NCBI RefSeq assembly: GCF_002982135.1
Contig: NZ_CP019983.1
Location: 1 to 46,310, forward strand
Reading direction: 5' to 3'
Length of the DNA stretch: 46,310 bases
Source of the DNA: Pediococcus inopinatus
GTDB lineage: Bacteria; Bacillota; Bacilli; Lactobacillales; Lactobacillaceae
Both the position numbers and the translations under genes were made by a program. Under the pieces are notes generated by a model. The model searched no databases and was not told the origin of the DNA. It saw nothing but the letters and a program-made list of their open reading frames with translations. This document shows, piece after piece, positions 1 through 8,798 of this stretch. Each line of letters opens with the position of its first letter. The stretch's first letter is position 1.

Positions 1-487
1 ATTCGACAACTTTCAGAAGAATTGAAATTATCAAACAAGCTATTAATCAACGTATTAATAGTATTAATGGCTTTCGAAGCAAACACACTTATAAAGTCAA
101 AAACCATCTAGAAATAGACAACCAAGGCGTTAAAATGCTTGCTAACTTTGGCAAGCAAAAACGGCAAGACCGACAACCAAATCAGCAAGATAAAACGACA
201 AGAATGACAAGATTGATCACATCTTGCTGAAACAACTTGATGTTAAAGATCAACAAATTGCAAATTTACAACAAGCCTTAGACCAGCAACAAAAATTACA
301 GATAGCAACGGTAACAGAAACCATCGATTAAAAGAGCACATTCGGAAATTGAGTGGATTGCTTGAACCTTCTAGTGCAACTCAACAGCAACAATCAAACG
401 ACAAGCAAGATCAAAGTCATATTGTCGATGAAAAGAAAAAAGAATACATAAAAATAAAGTCAATAAGAGTTGGTGCATTTTTGGTAA
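1..487 (+). pseudogene. RepB-like HTH protein, error-bearing 5'-cut copy
   Basis: This is the frayed copy of the gene at 30439-30954. It starts inside the gene and loses one base in several A or G runs, so the reading frame is broken repeatedly. The product is a winged-helix plus coiled-coil protein ending in a Trp-rich WWHFW tail. The breaks look like assembly errors; the intact copy should be used. Confidence 0.8.
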
Positions 488-507
488 AAATTAAAGGTGA
501 ATTAAGA

Positions 508-981
508 ATGGAAATAGAACCTAAGATAATGTCTCAAGTCAAAAGTATTTTAGGAGAGTTTGGAAACAAGTATTTAACTAGTAAGGGTTCTCTGAAACGA
601 AATAATGTAATTAATGACTTGGATAAATTTGACCGTGAATTGATGACAAAGCTATTTAAAGATCCTTTAATACATAAAAATTATGTAGAAAAAATTGCTG
701 ACACTGAAGTATTTAGACTCAATCAATTTATTGAAATGTTTGAATATAAAGAATTTTGGGAAAACAGTTACACCAAATATACAAATAAAATTGGTTTAAC
801 AGCTAATGGAAAATTTATTGATGAATCTGCTGATGTTGTTTTGGATTTTCCCTTTAAAGATACTGTTTTAAAAGCTGGTATGACTAAAGAAGATCTGGAT
901 AAAGATGAATCTGCTGATGAACCATTTTTAAACGAAATCATTGCTAAACCTGAATTGGTTGCCATTTCTCTGGAAATATGA
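508..981 (+). pseudogene. Relic of a type III restriction-modification methyltransferase (Mod), N-terminal part
   Basis: This copy encodes the same 157 residues as 30976-31449. The sequence resembles the N-terminal region of type III Mod subunits (motifs SYTKYTNKIGLT and DFPFKDTVLKAG) and stops before any methyltransferase catalytic motif. It follows the RepB-like gene. See the other copy for details. Confidence 0.65.
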
Positions 982-994
982 CACACTTTGATTG

Positions 995-1872
995 ATGAGA
1001 CACGAATTGGGGGATGAATGCGGTTTGGATATTTTATACTGTGGAGATGACCACATGTTTTCGGGTTGATTATTTCAATCCTCTCACTGACAAAACACGC
1101 GCAAGAACCACTCAACATCTACATTTTAACTGGACAATTGTATAATCGTCATCAGCAATTTCAAGCGCTGACTGACGATCACGCAGCCTTTTTGAATCAA
1201 CTGGTCAAGCGGGAAAATGTCGATAGTGGCGTTACCAAAATTGACATTACCACTCAGTTTGAGGCGGATTTGCCCAAGGCGAACATCAACACGTTATGCA
1301 CGCCCTATAGTATGTTGCGGCTGTATAGTGATTTGGTGCCGCAATTTTCCGATCGGATTCTGTATTTGGACGCTGACGTTGTGTGTCGCCGGCCGTTTGA
1401 AGATTTTTATCATCAATCACTGGCAGGAACTGATTTTGTTGGCGTATTGGATCATTACGGTCGTTGGTTCTTCCATCATCAACAGAGAGCATTTGATTAC
1501 ATTAACTCGGGGATGCTCCTGATGAACCTGGATATGATCCGACAAGACAAATTACTGGCCCGCTGCCGGGAATGCTGCCGAAAATGGCCGATGATTATGC
1601 CGGACCAGTCCGCGATGAATAAGCTGGCCAAGCACAAGGCTTTTGCCCCTGAAAAATACAATGAGCAACAGGATGTTCAATCTGACACCGTTTTTCAGCA
1701 TTTCTCCACCCGCTGGAAATTATGGCCGATCGTCCACACGGTTTCGGTCAAGCCTTGGGAAGTTGATAAAGTTCACCAGCAACTTCATTTGCATGAATAT
1801 GATGATATTTTAGCCGAGTATCAGGAGATTATGGCTGAATTGGATGCTGAAGGGGAATTGGAAACTGAGTGA
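995..1872 (+). pseudogene. GT8 family glycosyltransferase, copy with one-base frameshift near its start
   Basis: This is the same gene as 31463-32341, but a G run at about 1065 is one base shorter here, which breaks the frame after about 23 codons. The remaining 268 residues are identical to the intact copy, including the LYLDADVV metal-binding motif. The break is most likely an assembly error at the contig edge. Confidence 0.8.
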
Positions 1873-1914
1873 GGGTGCGATGCGAGATGTGTTGCTCTTA
1901 GAATCTTAATGAAC

Positions 1915-1960
1915 GAGCTGATTATTCCTGTTTTTGGAATGATTGGCTCTTTTTATATTT
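1915..1960 (+). terminator. Terminator after the first GT8 gene
   Basis: GAGC-TG-ATTATTCC pairs imperfectly with GGAAT-GATT-GGCTC around a short T-rich loop and is followed by a T-rich tract. It lies about 45 bases after the GT8 stop codon. Confidence 0.65.
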
Positions 1961-2096
1961 TGTCTTGATTGGATTGGTGTGCAGGAAGTGGAAGAATTAT
2001 CGATTGGTTGGTGGGGTTAGGGGATTTTGAGATCCCTCCGGCCTTTAAAATACGCTCCGACGCAACTGAGGCTAACTTCTAAGTGCACTTTAATTA

Positions 2097-2117
2097 AAGT
2101 CCCAAACCCAGGGACTT
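2097..2117 (-). terminator. Terminator after horA
   Basis: AAGTCCC and GGGACTT form a 7-bp stem with a 7-base loop. Read on the minus strand it is followed by TTAATTAAAG. It lies 27 bases beyond the stop codon of the minus-strand exporter gene. The T tract is poor, so termination strength is uncertain. Confidence 0.5.
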
Positions 2118-2143
2118 CAATCAAATTACCCTTAGAAACCGCC

Positions 2144-3895
2144 TCACCCGTTGCTCGTCGCGCTCTGATTTTTCACATACTCCCTATACAAAGGAGTCGT
2201 TTTCACTAACTGTTGGTGGGTTCCCTGGCCCGTTACCCTGCCGTTTTCTATGAAATAAATTTCGTCGGCGTTGGTAATTGTGCTTAGCCTGTGGGCGATC
2301 ACCAATGTTGTTCGATTGGCCATCAACTGGTCCAGCGCTTTTTGGACCATCATTTCGGACTCAGAATCCAGGCTCGCCGTTGCTTCATCCAACATTAAGA
2401 TTTTTGGATTACGCAGGAAGGCCCGGGCAATCGCCAATCGTTGGCGTTGGCCCCCCGATACCTTGACTCCACGCTCACCGACTTCCGTGTCCAAGCCCCG
2501 AGGCATCTTCTGGACAAATTGCGTTGCGTAAGCCATTTCCAAGACATGCCAAAGCTGTTCATCGGAAAAATGCCCCGGCAAACCATAGGTTAAATTGTAA
2601 CGAATCGTTCCAGACATGATCGCAGCGTCTTGGCCGACCAGGCCGATTTGCTGGCGCCAATCGGCAAGTTGAATATCAGTAATATTGGTATTGCCAATCG
2701 TGATGCTGCCCTCGTTAGGTTCATAAAAACGTTCAATTAAGCTGAAAATGGTTGATTTGCCACCGCCGGATGGTCCGGCAAAGGCAATGACCGAATTGGG
2801 TTCTGCCGTAAACGACACGTCGGATAAAATGGGGTGATGCTGATCATAAGAAAAACTGACGTGGTTCATCTGAAGTGTTTGATCGCCAATATCCAAATCC
2901 GTTCCAGTCAGACGATCTTCTTCATGAGTTTGCAATAATGCCTGGATTCGAGTGGTTGAGCCACTTGCCTTGGCAACATCAGACATGAATTGGCCGAGAA
3001 CCGCAAATGGACTAATCATTTGAACCAGGTACATCAGAAATGAAAATAAGGTCCCAATATCAATGGCACCTTCCCGAACCCGGATCGCACCATAGCCCAG
3101 AATTCCCAGGACCATGGCCATCATGACCATGCCCATTACAGGTCCGGCAATTGAATCATAGATCGCTTCTTTTAACCCGATGCGATAAAGGCGATACATC
3201 CGTTTATCGCCGGCTGTTCGTTCTAAGTTTTCTGCGGTAGACGATTTGACTAGACGGACTTCGCCCAGCATTTCACCGGCTTTACCATTGAGATCTGCCA
3301 GTGCGTCCTGTCTCGCTCTGGCAACTTTGTGGGATTGGCGGACAATTGGCAGCAGGCAGATCAAGACGAGCGGAACGGCGATAAACATAATGATAGCCAT
3401 CCGCCAGTCCATGATGAGCATTAAGACCAATGCGCCAACCAGTTGCAGAATCGAAGTTGCGGTTTTGGGAACCGAATTGGCCAACAGTTCCTTGACCTGT
3501 GTGGAATCATTGACCAACCTGGACGTTATTTCGCCAGATTTGGTTTGGTCAAAATAACCCACCGGCAGGGTTAAGATTTTATCCCAAAGTGTTGTTCGCA
3601 GCTTATAGACGACGTCTTCACCGAAGAAGCCTAAAATACTGCCGGAAAAGGCTCCAATAATGGTACTGAAAACGAATAGTAAAATGACGGCAACGATTAG
3701 GCCGACATCCATTGAATGACCGATTGAGTTGATGATCCCCTTGGCGATGCCGGGAACCATCAATTGCATCGCCGTTGCGACAACTCCTAGAAAAAAGCCA
3801 AGCAGCAGTTGCCAGTAACGGGGGTGAATTCGGTTGATTAGGCCCATAAATGTTTTAAAGTTAAACTTGGTATTGTTCTTGGACTGAGCTTGCAT
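2144..3895 (-). CDS. horA: HorA-type ABC multidrug exporter (hop resistance)
   Basis: This is a half-size ABC exporter with a fused membrane domain and ATPase, expected to work as a homodimer in the cytoplasmic membrane. About six hydrophobic segments lie in residues 28-310. The nucleotide-binding domain follows: Walker A GPSGGGKST at about 374, signature VSGGQRQR at about 480, Walker B ILMLDEATASLD at about 500, and the H-loop AHR. The chosen ATG (complement of 3893-3895) follows AGGGGATAATTTTG and gives 583 residues, the length I recall for HorA of Levilactobacillus brevis; a TTG one codon upstream is less likely. HorA belongs to the LmrA/MsbA group and expels hop iso-alpha-acids. The gene runs opposite to flanking glycosyl- and acyltransferase genes, a neighbourhood I recall as conserved with horA in brewery strains. 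The family is certain; the HorA name rests on memory of its sequence. Confidence 0.85.
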   Translation of the reverse strand: MQAQSKNNTKFNFKTFMGLINRIHPRYWQLLLGFFLGVVATAMQLMVPGIAKGIINSIGHSMDVGLIVAVILLFVFSTIIGAFSGSILGFFGEDVVYKLRTTLWDKILTLPVGYFDQTKSGEITSRLVNDSTQVKELLANSVPKTATSILQLVGALVLMLIMDWRMAIIMFIAVPLVLICLLPIVRQSHKVARARQDALADLNGKAGEMLGEVRLVKSSTAENLERTAGDKRMYRLYRIGLKEAIYDSIAGPVMGMVMMAMVLGILGYGAIRVREGAIDIGTLFSFLMYLVQMISPFAVLGQFMSDVAKASGSTTRIQALLQTHEEDRLTGTDLDIGDQTLQMNHVSFSYDQHHPILSDVSFTAEPNSVIAFAGPSGGGKSTIFSLIERFYEPNEGSITIGNTNITDIQLADWRQQIGLVGQDAAIMSGTIRYNLTYGLPGHFSDEQLWHVLEMAYATQFVQKMPRGLDTEVGERGVKVSGGQRQRLAIARAFLRNPKILMLDEATASLDSESEMMVQKALDQLMANRTTLVIAHRLSTITNADEIYFIENGRVTGQGTHQQLVKTTPLYREYVKNQSATSNG

Positions 3896-3922
3896 CAAAA
3901 TTATCCCCTAAATCCTTCTAAT

Positions 3923-3936
3923 GATGTGTATACATC
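3923..3936. promoter_or_regulatory. Palindrome in the divergent horA/plsC-like promoter region, candidate operator
   Basis: GATGTGTATACATC is a near-perfect palindrome centred on TGTATACA. It lies 28 bases upstream of the horA start in the ~210-bp region shared with the divergent acyltransferase gene. It could bind a dimeric repressor, but no cognate regulator gene lies nearby. Confidence 0.35.
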
Positions 3937-4106
3937 CATTGTTATCCCAAATATCCTAGCATAGCAAGCCTTAATTTTACACCAATTTCATCATTTAAAG
4001 GGCGATTTTTAGTGAATTGCCATTTTTAAACGTCCCGTATGATGAAATAATGTCATATTTGGGGTAGAATGGTTCTGTTCATGATTTTAACTTCTCGGAA
4101 GAAAGG

Positions 4107-4895
4107 ATGACATTGGTAATGACTAAACGGACATCAAAAGTGTTTACGTATCATGATTTTGATGATGACGTGGTCTTTACCAAAAATCAAAATGCCACCA
4201 TTCCTGAGGGCTACATTTGGCTGCATCAAAATTGGTTTTACCGCGTAACGGCGACGGTCGTCTACTGGGTGGCGGTTGTTGTCAGCTTCGTTTATTGTCG
4301 GCTGTATTTGCGGACGTCTTTTCGAAACAAACGGTGTCTGCGCACCCAAGGCAAACGGGGCGCCTTCATTTATGCCAACCATACCCAGCCGACGGGGGAT
4401 GCACTTTTACCGATGCTGGTCGCAATACCCCGGCGGGCGTATCCGATTGCGGAACCTGCCAACCTTGGTATTCCAATCGTCGGTCGTCTCTTGGCGATGG
4501 GTGGTGCGTTGATCCTACCCGCGAAATTATCACAAATGATCCAATTCCAGCGGGCGATGAATGCTCGATTGGACCAGCATCAACGAGTGTTTATCTATCC
4601 CGAAGCCCATGTTTGGCCGTATTACACCAAGATTCGTCCGTTTCCAGTTGGCGCATTCCATTATCCAGTCGCTGCCGACCTGCCCAGCTACAGCATGACG
4701 ATTACATATCAAAAAGGCCGACTGTTGAGCCGACCCAAGGAGGTGGTATACTTCGACGGTCCGTTTATGCCGGACAAGTCACTTCCGCGTAAACAACGCC
4801 AACAAAAACTCCACGATCAGATTCATGCCCAAATGGTGACCCGCAGTCACCAAAGCAACGTGTCATTTATGACCTACCAGCATCAATCACATTAA
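4107..4895 (+). CDS. PlsC-like membrane acyltransferase (first of two)
   Basis: This protein of about 262 residues resembles the 1-acylglycerol-3-phosphate acyltransferase (PlsC) family, which moves fatty acyl chains onto glycerolipids at the inner membrane face. It has one hydrophobic segment near residues 46-65. The catalytic block reads NHTQPTGD, with five rather than the usual four residues between His and Asp. The later block is YPEAHVW, followed by IRPFPVGAFHYPV. The start is uncertain: the ATG at 4107 touches its own AGAAAGG, so the TTG at 4113 or the ATG at 4119 may be used instead. Promoter signals are shared with divergent horA. It is 17 bases ahead of a GT8 gene and probably co-transcribed with it. 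The substrate is unknown; glycolipid acylation is an inference from the neighbours. Confidence 0.75.
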   Translation: MTLVMTKRTSKVFTYHDFDDDVVFTKNQNATIPEGYIWLHQNWFYRVTATVVYWVAVVVSFVYCRLYLRTSFRNKRCLRTQGKRGAFIYANHTQPTGDALLPMLVAIPRRAYPIAEPANLGIPIVGRLLAMGGALILPAKLSQMIQFQRAMNARLDQHQRVFIYPEAHVWPYYTKIRPFPVGAFHYPVAADLPSYSMTITYQKGRLLSRPKEVVYFDGPFMPDKSLPRKQRQQKLHDQIHAQMVTRSHQSNVSFMTYQHQSH

Positions 4896-4912
4896 TTTAA
4901 GGGGGATTCATT

Positions 4913-5863
4913 ATGGAAAATCAAACCGTGCCAATTTTTTACGCTGTCGATGACAATTATGCACCTTATCTGGCAGTTTCACTGGCTTCACTGGTCGCGC
5001 ATACATCACCGGACAGGCATTACCAGGTGATTGTGTTGTGTGATGATCTCAATACCGACAATCAAGGGCGGCTTAAAGCCTTTGAAACGGACAACCTCAA
5101 AATTCAGTTTGTTTCAATTAATGACCGCTTGAAGCAAGAAATTACTGATAAGAATAACAAACTACGCAGTGACTACTTTACCTTTACAATTTATTTCCGG
5201 CTGTTTATTGCTGAATTGTTCCCCAAATTGGATAAGGCGCTCTACCTGGATGCGGACACGGTGGTTTTAAAGGACGTGGGTGAATTATTTGATACCCAGC
5301 TGGGGGATAACCTGGTTGGCGCAGTGCCGGATCACTTCGTCGGCCAAACTCCGGAAACGATTGACTATGTTGAACAAGCCGTTGGGATTGATTCACAGAA
5401 ATACGTTTGTTCCGGCGTGTTGTTGATGAACCTGGCTGAAATGCGCCGTTTAAAATTCGCTGAACACTTTTTGCAGCTCTTGAACAAGTACCATTTCAAG
5501 TGTTTGGCCCCGGATCAGGACTACATGAATGCCATCGCGAGAAATCGAATTTATTATTTGAACCCGTCATGGCACATCCAAATCACCACGCCACAGGATG
5601 TTGACCCCTGGCTGATTCACTATAACTTATTTGCCAAGCCGTGGCGCTATGATGATGCCCCTCGACAAAGCTATTTTTGGACCTATGCCAAACAAACCGA
5701 TTACGAGACCATGTTAAAACAGCAGCTCGCAGATATGAATCCTAAAGAAGTTGCCCGTGATCAGAAGAATCAGTCCGATTTGATTCCATTAGCCGTTGAT
5801 ATTATTAAGACCCCAACGACATTTTACGCCATGGCCAAGCAAGGAGTAAAAATTGCCCTATAA
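4913..5863 (+). CDS. GT8 family glycosyltransferase (second of two)
   Basis: This 316-residue protein has the layout of family GT8 retaining glycosyltransferases (LgtC/GspA-like). The N-terminal Rossmann part starts PIFYAVDDNYAPYLAVSL. The metal and nucleotide-sugar DXD motif lies in LYLDADTVV at about residue 115. SGVLLMNL follows, and the C-terminal HYNLFAKPW block matches the HxGxxKPW metal-binding motif of the family. It has no signal peptide and should act in the cytoplasm or at the inner membrane face. The start is preceded by a good GGGGATTC site. Its stop overlaps the next acyltransferase by 11 bases, so the two are translationally coupled. The sugar and acceptor cannot be predicted; a lipid or teichoic acid acceptor is suggested by the acyltransferase partners. 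Confidence 0.85.
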   Translation: MENQTVPIFYAVDDNYAPYLAVSLASLVAHTSPDRHYQVIVLCDDLNTDNQGRLKAFETDNLKIQFVSINDRLKQEITDKNNKLRSDYFTFTIYFRLFIAELFPKLDKALYLDADTVVLKDVGELFDTQLGDNLVGAVPDHFVGQTPETIDYVEQAVGIDSQKYVCSGVLLMNLAEMRRLKFAEHFLQLLNKYHFKCLAPDQDYMNAIARNRIYYLNPSWHIQITTPQDVDPWLIHYNLFAKPWRYDDAPRQSYFWTYAKQTDYETMLKQQLADMNPKEVARDQKNQSDLIPLAVDIIKTPTTFYAMAKQGVKIAL

Positions 5864-6722
5864 CTTTTACTCCTTGGTTGGCGAGCGTGACAAAGTGATT
5901 CAAAACATTGCTGAAAACGTCCGTCAGGGAAAATTTAATCAAAAAGTCGAACTACATGATCCAGTACTGACACTTACCGAGCAGCATGAGGTGTTGGACC
6001 ACTTCTTGAAGCTTCACCAAACTAAACGTTATCATTGGCGGGCAGCCGAAGTCCGGTCGGTCATGAATATGGCTGCGAGGATGATGAATCCCAATTTAAA
6101 AGTTGAGGGGACTGACAATTTAAAGGCATTGGAATGGCCGGCAATCATTACCTGTAACCACTTTTTTAGCCCGATTGACAACCTGCTGGTTCGATCAGCC
6201 CTGAATCAACCTGATTTGTCGGTTGTCGTTCAGCTCACCAACCTTAAAATGCCCGGGAAGCTGGGATTTTTTATGACATACGCTGATACGATACCTGTCA
6301 GCGACAGCGTCAATTACATGGGCAAGGGGTTTATTGCCCTTTTGCAAAGTAGCTTGGCACGCAAACAGTCAATTCTAATTTATCCGGAACGGGAAATGTG
6401 GTTCAACTATCGCAAACCGCGGCCGCTTGAACGGGGAGCGTACTACTACGCCGTTAGATTGAATGTGCCAATCGTGTCCTGCTTTGTTTCGATGGTTGAC
6501 GCCCCGACCAAATCGGATCCGCATGGCATCAATTATACGGTCCATGTGTTACCGCCAATTTATCCGGATGCGGTCGAAAAGTCGGCCACATCACAGCGGG
6601 AAGCTACCGAAAAGATGCGCCAAATTGATTACCAACAAAAAGTTGCTGCCTATGAAAAGGCCTATGATCGTCAATTCACTAAGGATTTTAGTCCAGACGA
6701 CATTGCTGGTCATTATCAATAA
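5853..6722 (+). CDS. PlsC-like membrane acyltransferase (second of two)
   Basis: This 289-residue protein is a PlsC-type acyltransferase. The catalytic block is CNHFFSPIDN, again with five residues between His and Asp. The substrate-binding block is YPEREMW and then PRPLERGAYYYAV. The start is a TTG: AAGGAG sits six bases upstream, inside the end of the GT8 gene, and no ATG has a comparable site. The 11-base overlap with the GT8 stop implies coupled translation. It is the last gene of the acyltransferase-GT8-acyltransferase operon and is followed by a terminator. It is only distantly similar to the first acyltransferase, so the two may acylate different positions or substrates (inference). 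Confidence 0.78.
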   Translation: MPYNFYSLVGERDKVIQNIAENVRQGKFNQKVELHDPVLTLTEQHEVLDHFLKLHQTKRYHWRAAEVRSVMNMAARMMNPNLKVEGTDNLKALEWPAIITCNHFFSPIDNLLVRSALNQPDLSVVVQLTNLKMPGKLGFFMTYADTIPVSDSVNYMGKGFIALLQSSLARKQSILIYPEREMWFNYRKPRPLERGAYYYAVRLNVPIVSCFVSMVDAPTKSDPHGINYTVHVLPPIYPDAVEKSATSQREATEKMRQIDYQQKVAAYEKAYDRQFTKDFSPDDIAGHYQ

Positions 6723-6734
6723 CTAAATGGACAA

Positions 6735-6789
6735 CAAAAAGGCATGACCGTGAACAAAATGATCTTTCATTCACAGTCATACCTTTTTT
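6735..6789 (+). terminator. Terminator after the acyltransferase operon
   Basis: AAAAAGGCATGACCGTGAA pairs with TTCACAGTCATACCTTTTTT with small bulges. The right arm runs into T residues. It begins 13 bases after the operon's last stop codon. Confidence 0.75.
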
Positions 6790-6812
6790 AGGGTCGAATA
6801 ACGAATTAGTTA

Positions 6813-7321
6813 GGTAGATTGCAAATTTAATCCGAATTTTTGGACAAATTTGTCAGCATAACCTGATACGGTGTTTGCCAGTCGAGTATTTTAAGCGGTC
6901 GCTGGTTAATTTGGAGTAACGTCGTCGTTAAATCTTGAGCACTAATGTGCTCAAAACGAGTCCCTTTAGGATAAAAATAACGTAAATTCCGATTAAAGCG
7001 TTCATTACTACCACGTTCAGCTGGAGTATAAGCATGGCAGTAATAGGTCTTAATACCATATTGTGATTCAAGTGATACTAGCCCACTAAACTCAGTGCCA
7101 CGGTCCACAGTAAAGCTGTGCACCGGATCATTAAAAGTGGTTAGGAACTTAGTTAGTGCTTCATTAACAGTCGCTGTCGTCCGATCTTTTAACCGGTATG
7201 CCCAAAGGAACCGTGATTTTCGATCGATTAAAGTTAATAAAACTGCCTTACTATGCCCACGAGGACCAACGACTGTATCTAGTTCAAAATCGCCGATGCG
7301 ATTACGTTGATTAATCATCAT
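6813..7321 (-). pseudogene. IS30 family transposase, C-terminal fragment
   Basis: 164 residues remain of an IS30 transposase that normally has over 300. The DDE core is visible: ELDTVVG, FTVDRGTEF and ERGSNERFNR, so the catalytic half is complete. The N-terminal DNA-binding half is missing; the fragment begins abruptly at 7321, next to the hairpin that follows the toxin gene. The terminal inverted repeat at the other end is still present from 6813 (GGTAGATTGCAAATTTAATC). The element is therefore one-ended and cannot move by itself. Confidence 0.85.
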
Positions 7322-7340
7322 GGGACGCTGTTCAATAAAT

Positions 7341-7400
7341 AACCCCTCAAAAACATTGAAAGAATAGCCCCTAATATCTATAATGTAGATATTGGGGGCT
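7341..7400. terminator. Conserved hairpin 3' of the toxin gene (copy 1 of 3 types)
   Basis: A stem of 15-base arms (7366-7380 and 7386-7400, with G-T pairs) around TAATG is preceded by AACCCCTCAAAAACATTGAA. Nearly the same block recurs at 21280-21339 and 26168-26227, each time just beyond a YafQ-type toxin gene or relic. A- and T-rich flanks on both sides fit a two-way terminator. Confidence 0.65.
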
Positions 7401-7439
7401 ATTTTAATTTATTTTTTTATAAGTGCCCCTAAACTATAG

Positions 7440-7742
7440 CTATTGATTCAAGATTTCATGGGAGCCAGTTGCAACCAATAACAAAATCAATTCATCATGA
7501 TCTAGCTGATAAATAACAATCCAGTTGTCATAATTTTTACCATAGTTGCCATATCTGGCAGGGTGAAATTCACGATAGCCACGCCAATTTCCTTTTAATG
7601 CATGATCTTTAATCTGTTTCAAAACAAGTACATCTTGTTCAACAATTGCTTCTAAACAAGGCTTCAAGACAGTTATTGGGAAATGTTTTTTGACTAGTTT
7701 TTTTAATTCACGTTCAAAAGATTTGGTCTGTTTAATTTGCAT
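7440..7742 (-). CDS. YafQ/RelE-type mRNA interferase toxin
   Basis: This 100-residue protein fits the YafQ branch of RelE-type toxins, which cut mRNA on the ribosome. It has a basic N-terminal half (KSFERELKKLVKK), a central GNWRGYREFHPAR segment, WIVIYQLDHDELILLLVATGSHEIL near the end, and the family's usual C-terminal His in GSHEI. It starts inside the antitoxin gene with an 11-base overlap, the usual coupling that keeps the antitoxin in excess. It should stabilise replicon A by killing or arresting plasmid-free cells (family knowledge). Confidence 0.85.
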   Translation of the reverse strand: MQIKQTKSFERELKKLVKKHFPITVLKPCLEAIVEQDVLVLKQIKDHALKGNWRGYREFHPARYGNYGKNYDNWIVIYQLDHDELILLLVATGSHEILNQ

Positions 7743-8010
7743 CTAACTTATCGATCCAATCTTCAAAGTCAGTCAATGAACCCATGTTTTTGACCTGCCC
7801 TGTTTCTGCTTCTTTTTTAGCGGCTAAGGCTTCCGGAGAATCTAAAAAGCTGACTAATCGAACTTCATTATTGGCCGCTTTAACTAACGATAAGCGTATA
7901 TACTCAGAAACGGTTAGCCCTTGTTTTGCTAGATTAGCTTTAGCCCGTTCACTAATGTCAGGTGTTACACGAGTTGAAATTGTCTTGTTTTTAATAATAG
8001 TATTACTCAT
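7732..8010 (-). CDS. RelB/DinJ-type antitoxin
   Basis: This 92-residue partner of the downstream toxin has an N-terminal ribbon-helix-helix (TISTRVTPDISERAKANL, then GLTVSEYIRLSL), typical of RelB/DinJ antitoxins that bind their own promoter. The acidic C-terminal part (TDFEDWIDKLD) should wrap the toxin. The start has a very strong AAAGGAGGCGG site. A promoter TTGCAG-17-TATTAT can be placed upstream on the minus strand in the ~100-bp gap shared with the divergent recombinase. The operon should be autorepressed by the toxin-antitoxin complex (family knowledge). Confidence 0.87.
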   Translation of the reverse strand: MSNTIIKNKTISTRVTPDISERAKANLAKQGLTVSEYIRLSLVKAANNEVRLVSFLDSPEALAAKKEAETGQVKNMGSLTDFEDWIDKLDAN

Positions 8011-8113
8011 TCTAATCCGCCTCCTTTAAGTTTACCATCGTACTACATTATAATATTCGATTTTTAGGTTTTCTGCAACTAAATTAATTTTAAAGTAAAG
8101 GAACTAACAGCTT

Positions 8114-8701
8114 ATGCAACAAATTGTCCTACCCATCAAAGATTCAAACGTTCTTAAAGAGGTTCAAGATACGTTACTCAATAACTTTAAAGCTGGCCGA
8201 CGTAACTATACGATTTTTCAAGTTGGTAAAGCGACGCTACTGCGAGTGAGTGACGTTATGGGCTTAAAACAGGCCGATATTTTTAATCCGGACGGTTATA
8301 TTAAACAAGATGCGTTCATTCACGACCGAAAAACAGGCAAGCCTAATACCTTGTACCTTAAACCAGTTCAAACAGAGCTTTTATTGTATCGTCAATGGCT
8401 GCTTGATCATAAACTAGAATCTGAATGGCTCTTTCCGTCCATTCAACACCCAGAACGGCATATTACGGAAAAACAGTTCTATAAAATCATGAGCAAAGTC
8501 GGCGATCTTTTAAGCATTAATTACCTTGGTACCCACACTATGCGCAAAACTGGGGCTTATCGCGTTTATACGCAATCCAATTACAATATTGGCTTAGTCA
8601 TGCACTTATTAAATCATTCAAGTGAAGCCATGACTTTAGCTTATTTAGGCTTAGACCAAGCCAGTACCGAAACTATGTTAGATCAAATTGATTTTGGTTA
8701 G
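8114..8701 (+). CDS. Short tyrosine recombinase of replicon A
   Basis: This 195-residue protein consists almost only of the catalytic domain of phage-integrase-type recombinases. The active-site set is present: Arg in LLRVSDV (about residue 44), Lys in HDRKTGKP, HTMRKT (about 140), His in LLNHSSE and the nucleophile Tyr in TLAYLGL (about 177). No N-terminal core-binding or SAM-like domain is present. Such short enzymes commonly sit beside rep genes on Lactobacillaceae plasmids and probably resolve multimers or promote replicon fusion (inference). Its last ~92 residues are nearly identical to the replicon B enzyme while residues 50-103 differ strongly. It is divergent from the toxin-antitoxin operon. 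Confidence 0.85.
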   Translation: MQQIVLPIKDSNVLKEVQDTLLNNFKAGRRNYTIFQVGKATLLRVSDVMGLKQADIFNPDGYIKQDAFIHDRKTGKPNTLYLKPVQTELLLYRQWLLDHKLESEWLFPSIQHPERHITEKQFYKIMSKVGDLLSINYLGTHTMRKTGAYRVYTQSNYNIGLVMHLLNHSSEAMTLAYLGLDQASTETMLDQIDFG

Positions 8702-8763
8702 TTTTATTTGGATTTTTAGTTGTTGCCGAAGGCAACTTCTGAGACAGATTTTAAGCACAAAAC

Positions 8764-8798
8764 CTCCACTAATTTTTAGTGGAGTATAAGTGCGCATT
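8764..8798 (+). other. oriT: Candidate oriT, MOBQ type (replicon A)
   Basis: A 9-bp inverted repeat, CTCCACTAA and TTAGTGGAG with a 3-base loop (8764-8784), is followed at once by TATAAGTGCGCATT. MOBQ plasmids (RSF1010, pIP501 and pSK41 types) have an inverted repeat just ahead of a TAAGTGCGCCCT-like nick site. Replicon B has the same nick-like string after a different repeat (28013-28047). No intact relaxase gene exists here, so mobilisation would need a relaxase supplied in trans. Confidence 0.65.
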
